64,000 nt of DNA, taken from contig JBBDIG010000033.1 in assembly GCA_040880525.1 (NCBI GenBank), positions 57,454-121,453 on the forward strand, written 5' to 3'. The stretch is from Bacteroidia bacterium. GTDB taxonomy: Bacteria; Bacteroidota; Bacteroidia; CAILMK01; JBBDIG01. A program made the translations under genes and the position numbers. Shown one piece after another: positions 63,582 through 64,000 of the stretch. The notes under the pieces are model-generated. The model made no database searches. It was not told the origin of the DNA and worked only from the letters and a program-made list of their open reading frames with translations. The first letter of the stretch is position 1. Every line of letters begins with the position of its first letter.

Positions 63582-64000
63582 TTATCTGACAATATTGATT
63601 TTGTGCATCATTCGGTCGTTGTCAGTTTCGATGCGTACGAAGTAGAGTCCGCTGCTGACGGAGGAGACGTCTACCTGATAGTCAGCGCTGGAGATGTTGG
63701 CATCGGCTACGCGCTGGATGACTTTGCCCAGGGCATTCACTACTTCGATTCTCACGTGCTGGCTCTCAGGCAGGTTCATCCGGATTTGGAAGCGTCCGTT
63801 GCTGGGGTTGGGGAATACCTGAACATATTGGCCCAACCCTTCTTCCTCAATGGCGGTGCTTTCAGTGCTCACCCGGATCGTTCTTACAAGCTCTTTAGAT
63901 AAATTTCCATCTTCATCTTCAGCCTGGTAGGTAAGGTAGTAGTATCCCGGCATCATAGAGTGCTCAAAGTTTCCACCAATGTGGAGAGTTGGGCTTGGAT
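63582..64000 (-). CDS. C-terminal end of a T9SS type A secreted protein (5' end outside window)
   Basis: The frame stays open to the right edge (upstream of the ATG at 63956 it reads PSPTLHIGGNFEHS), so this is the 3' part of a larger gene. Visible: an Ig/HYR-like strand pair (YYYLTYQAEDEDGNLSK) and a textbook sorting domain (VQVFPNPSNGRFQIRMN, EVVNALGKVIQ, SGLYFVRIETDNDRMMHK). Confidence 0.9.
   Translation of the reverse strand, partial: PSPTLHIGGNFEHSMMPGYYYLTYQAEDEDGNLSKELVRTIRVSTESTAIEEEGLGQYVQVFPNPSNGRFQIRMNLPESQHVRIEVVNALGKVIQRVADANISSADYQVDVSSVSSGLYFVRIETDNDRMMHKINIVR

Overview
The window looks like a chromosomal segment of a free-living, aerobic member of the Bacteroidota. The evidence is direct: at least six secreted proteins end in type IX secretion (T9SS) sorting domains (five type A, one type B), many lipoproteins and outer-membrane beta-barrels are present, the -7 promoter element TAnnTTTG recurs upstream of many genes, and gene sets typical of the phylum appear (ftsK-lolA, tRNA-Gln-prs-rplY-pth, the bacillithiol gene bshC, split transketolase). 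No rRNA, CRISPR array, prophage or transposase was found. The likely setting is an environmental genome or MAG; the lineage below phylum cannot be fixed from the sequence alone.

Layout. 1-6.0 kb: 3' part of recQ, then two T9SS-sorted repeat proteins separated by a 650-bp spacer carrying two small elements with inverted ends. 6.1-18.5 kb: a 1172-residue outer-membrane protein, an SDR oxidoreductase, a membrane metallophosphoesterase, a T9SS cargo protein, tilS, an S9 peptidase and an aldo/keto reductase. 19.0-24.3 kb: a YceI-porin-YceI cluster, an LVIVD-repeat lipoprotein, a small barrel protein and a secreted YCII-domain protein. 24.5-26.8 kb: hmgA-hpd, two successive steps of tyrosine catabolism under one good promoter. 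27.1-29.9 kb: a large PKD/type-B T9SS protein. 30.1-34.6 kb: a minus-strand run frr-tktN-VWA-tktC-bcp, in which a secreted von Willebrand A protein gene sits between the two halves of transketolase. 34.7-41.8 kb: translation and nucleotide housekeeping (tRNA-Gln, prs, rplY, pth, leuS). 42.2-45.6 kb: a frameshifted c-type cytochrome-like lipoprotein with a translationally coupled lipoprotein, a DUF4197 lipoprotein and small conserved proteins. 45.6-52.8 kb: rlmD, a thioredoxin, queD, ispH, a DUF2383 protein, a radical SAM/SPASM protein and bshC. 52.9-56.0 kb: ftsK-lolA. 56.4-64 kb: a beta-helix T9SS protein, a GT-C-like membrane protein, an ArsC-fold protein without its cysteine, ettA, a DUF2905 protein and the 3' end of another T9SS protein.

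No complete defence system, biosynthetic cluster or obviously new multigene machine is visible. The points most worth checking are the VWA gene embedded in the transketolase operon, the YceI-porin-YceI module, the exact 7 x 58-residue repeat protein, the AT-rich and unusual leucine-specific region of LeuS, the frameshift in the cytochrome-like gene, and the paired miniature elements at 4.1-4.4 kb.
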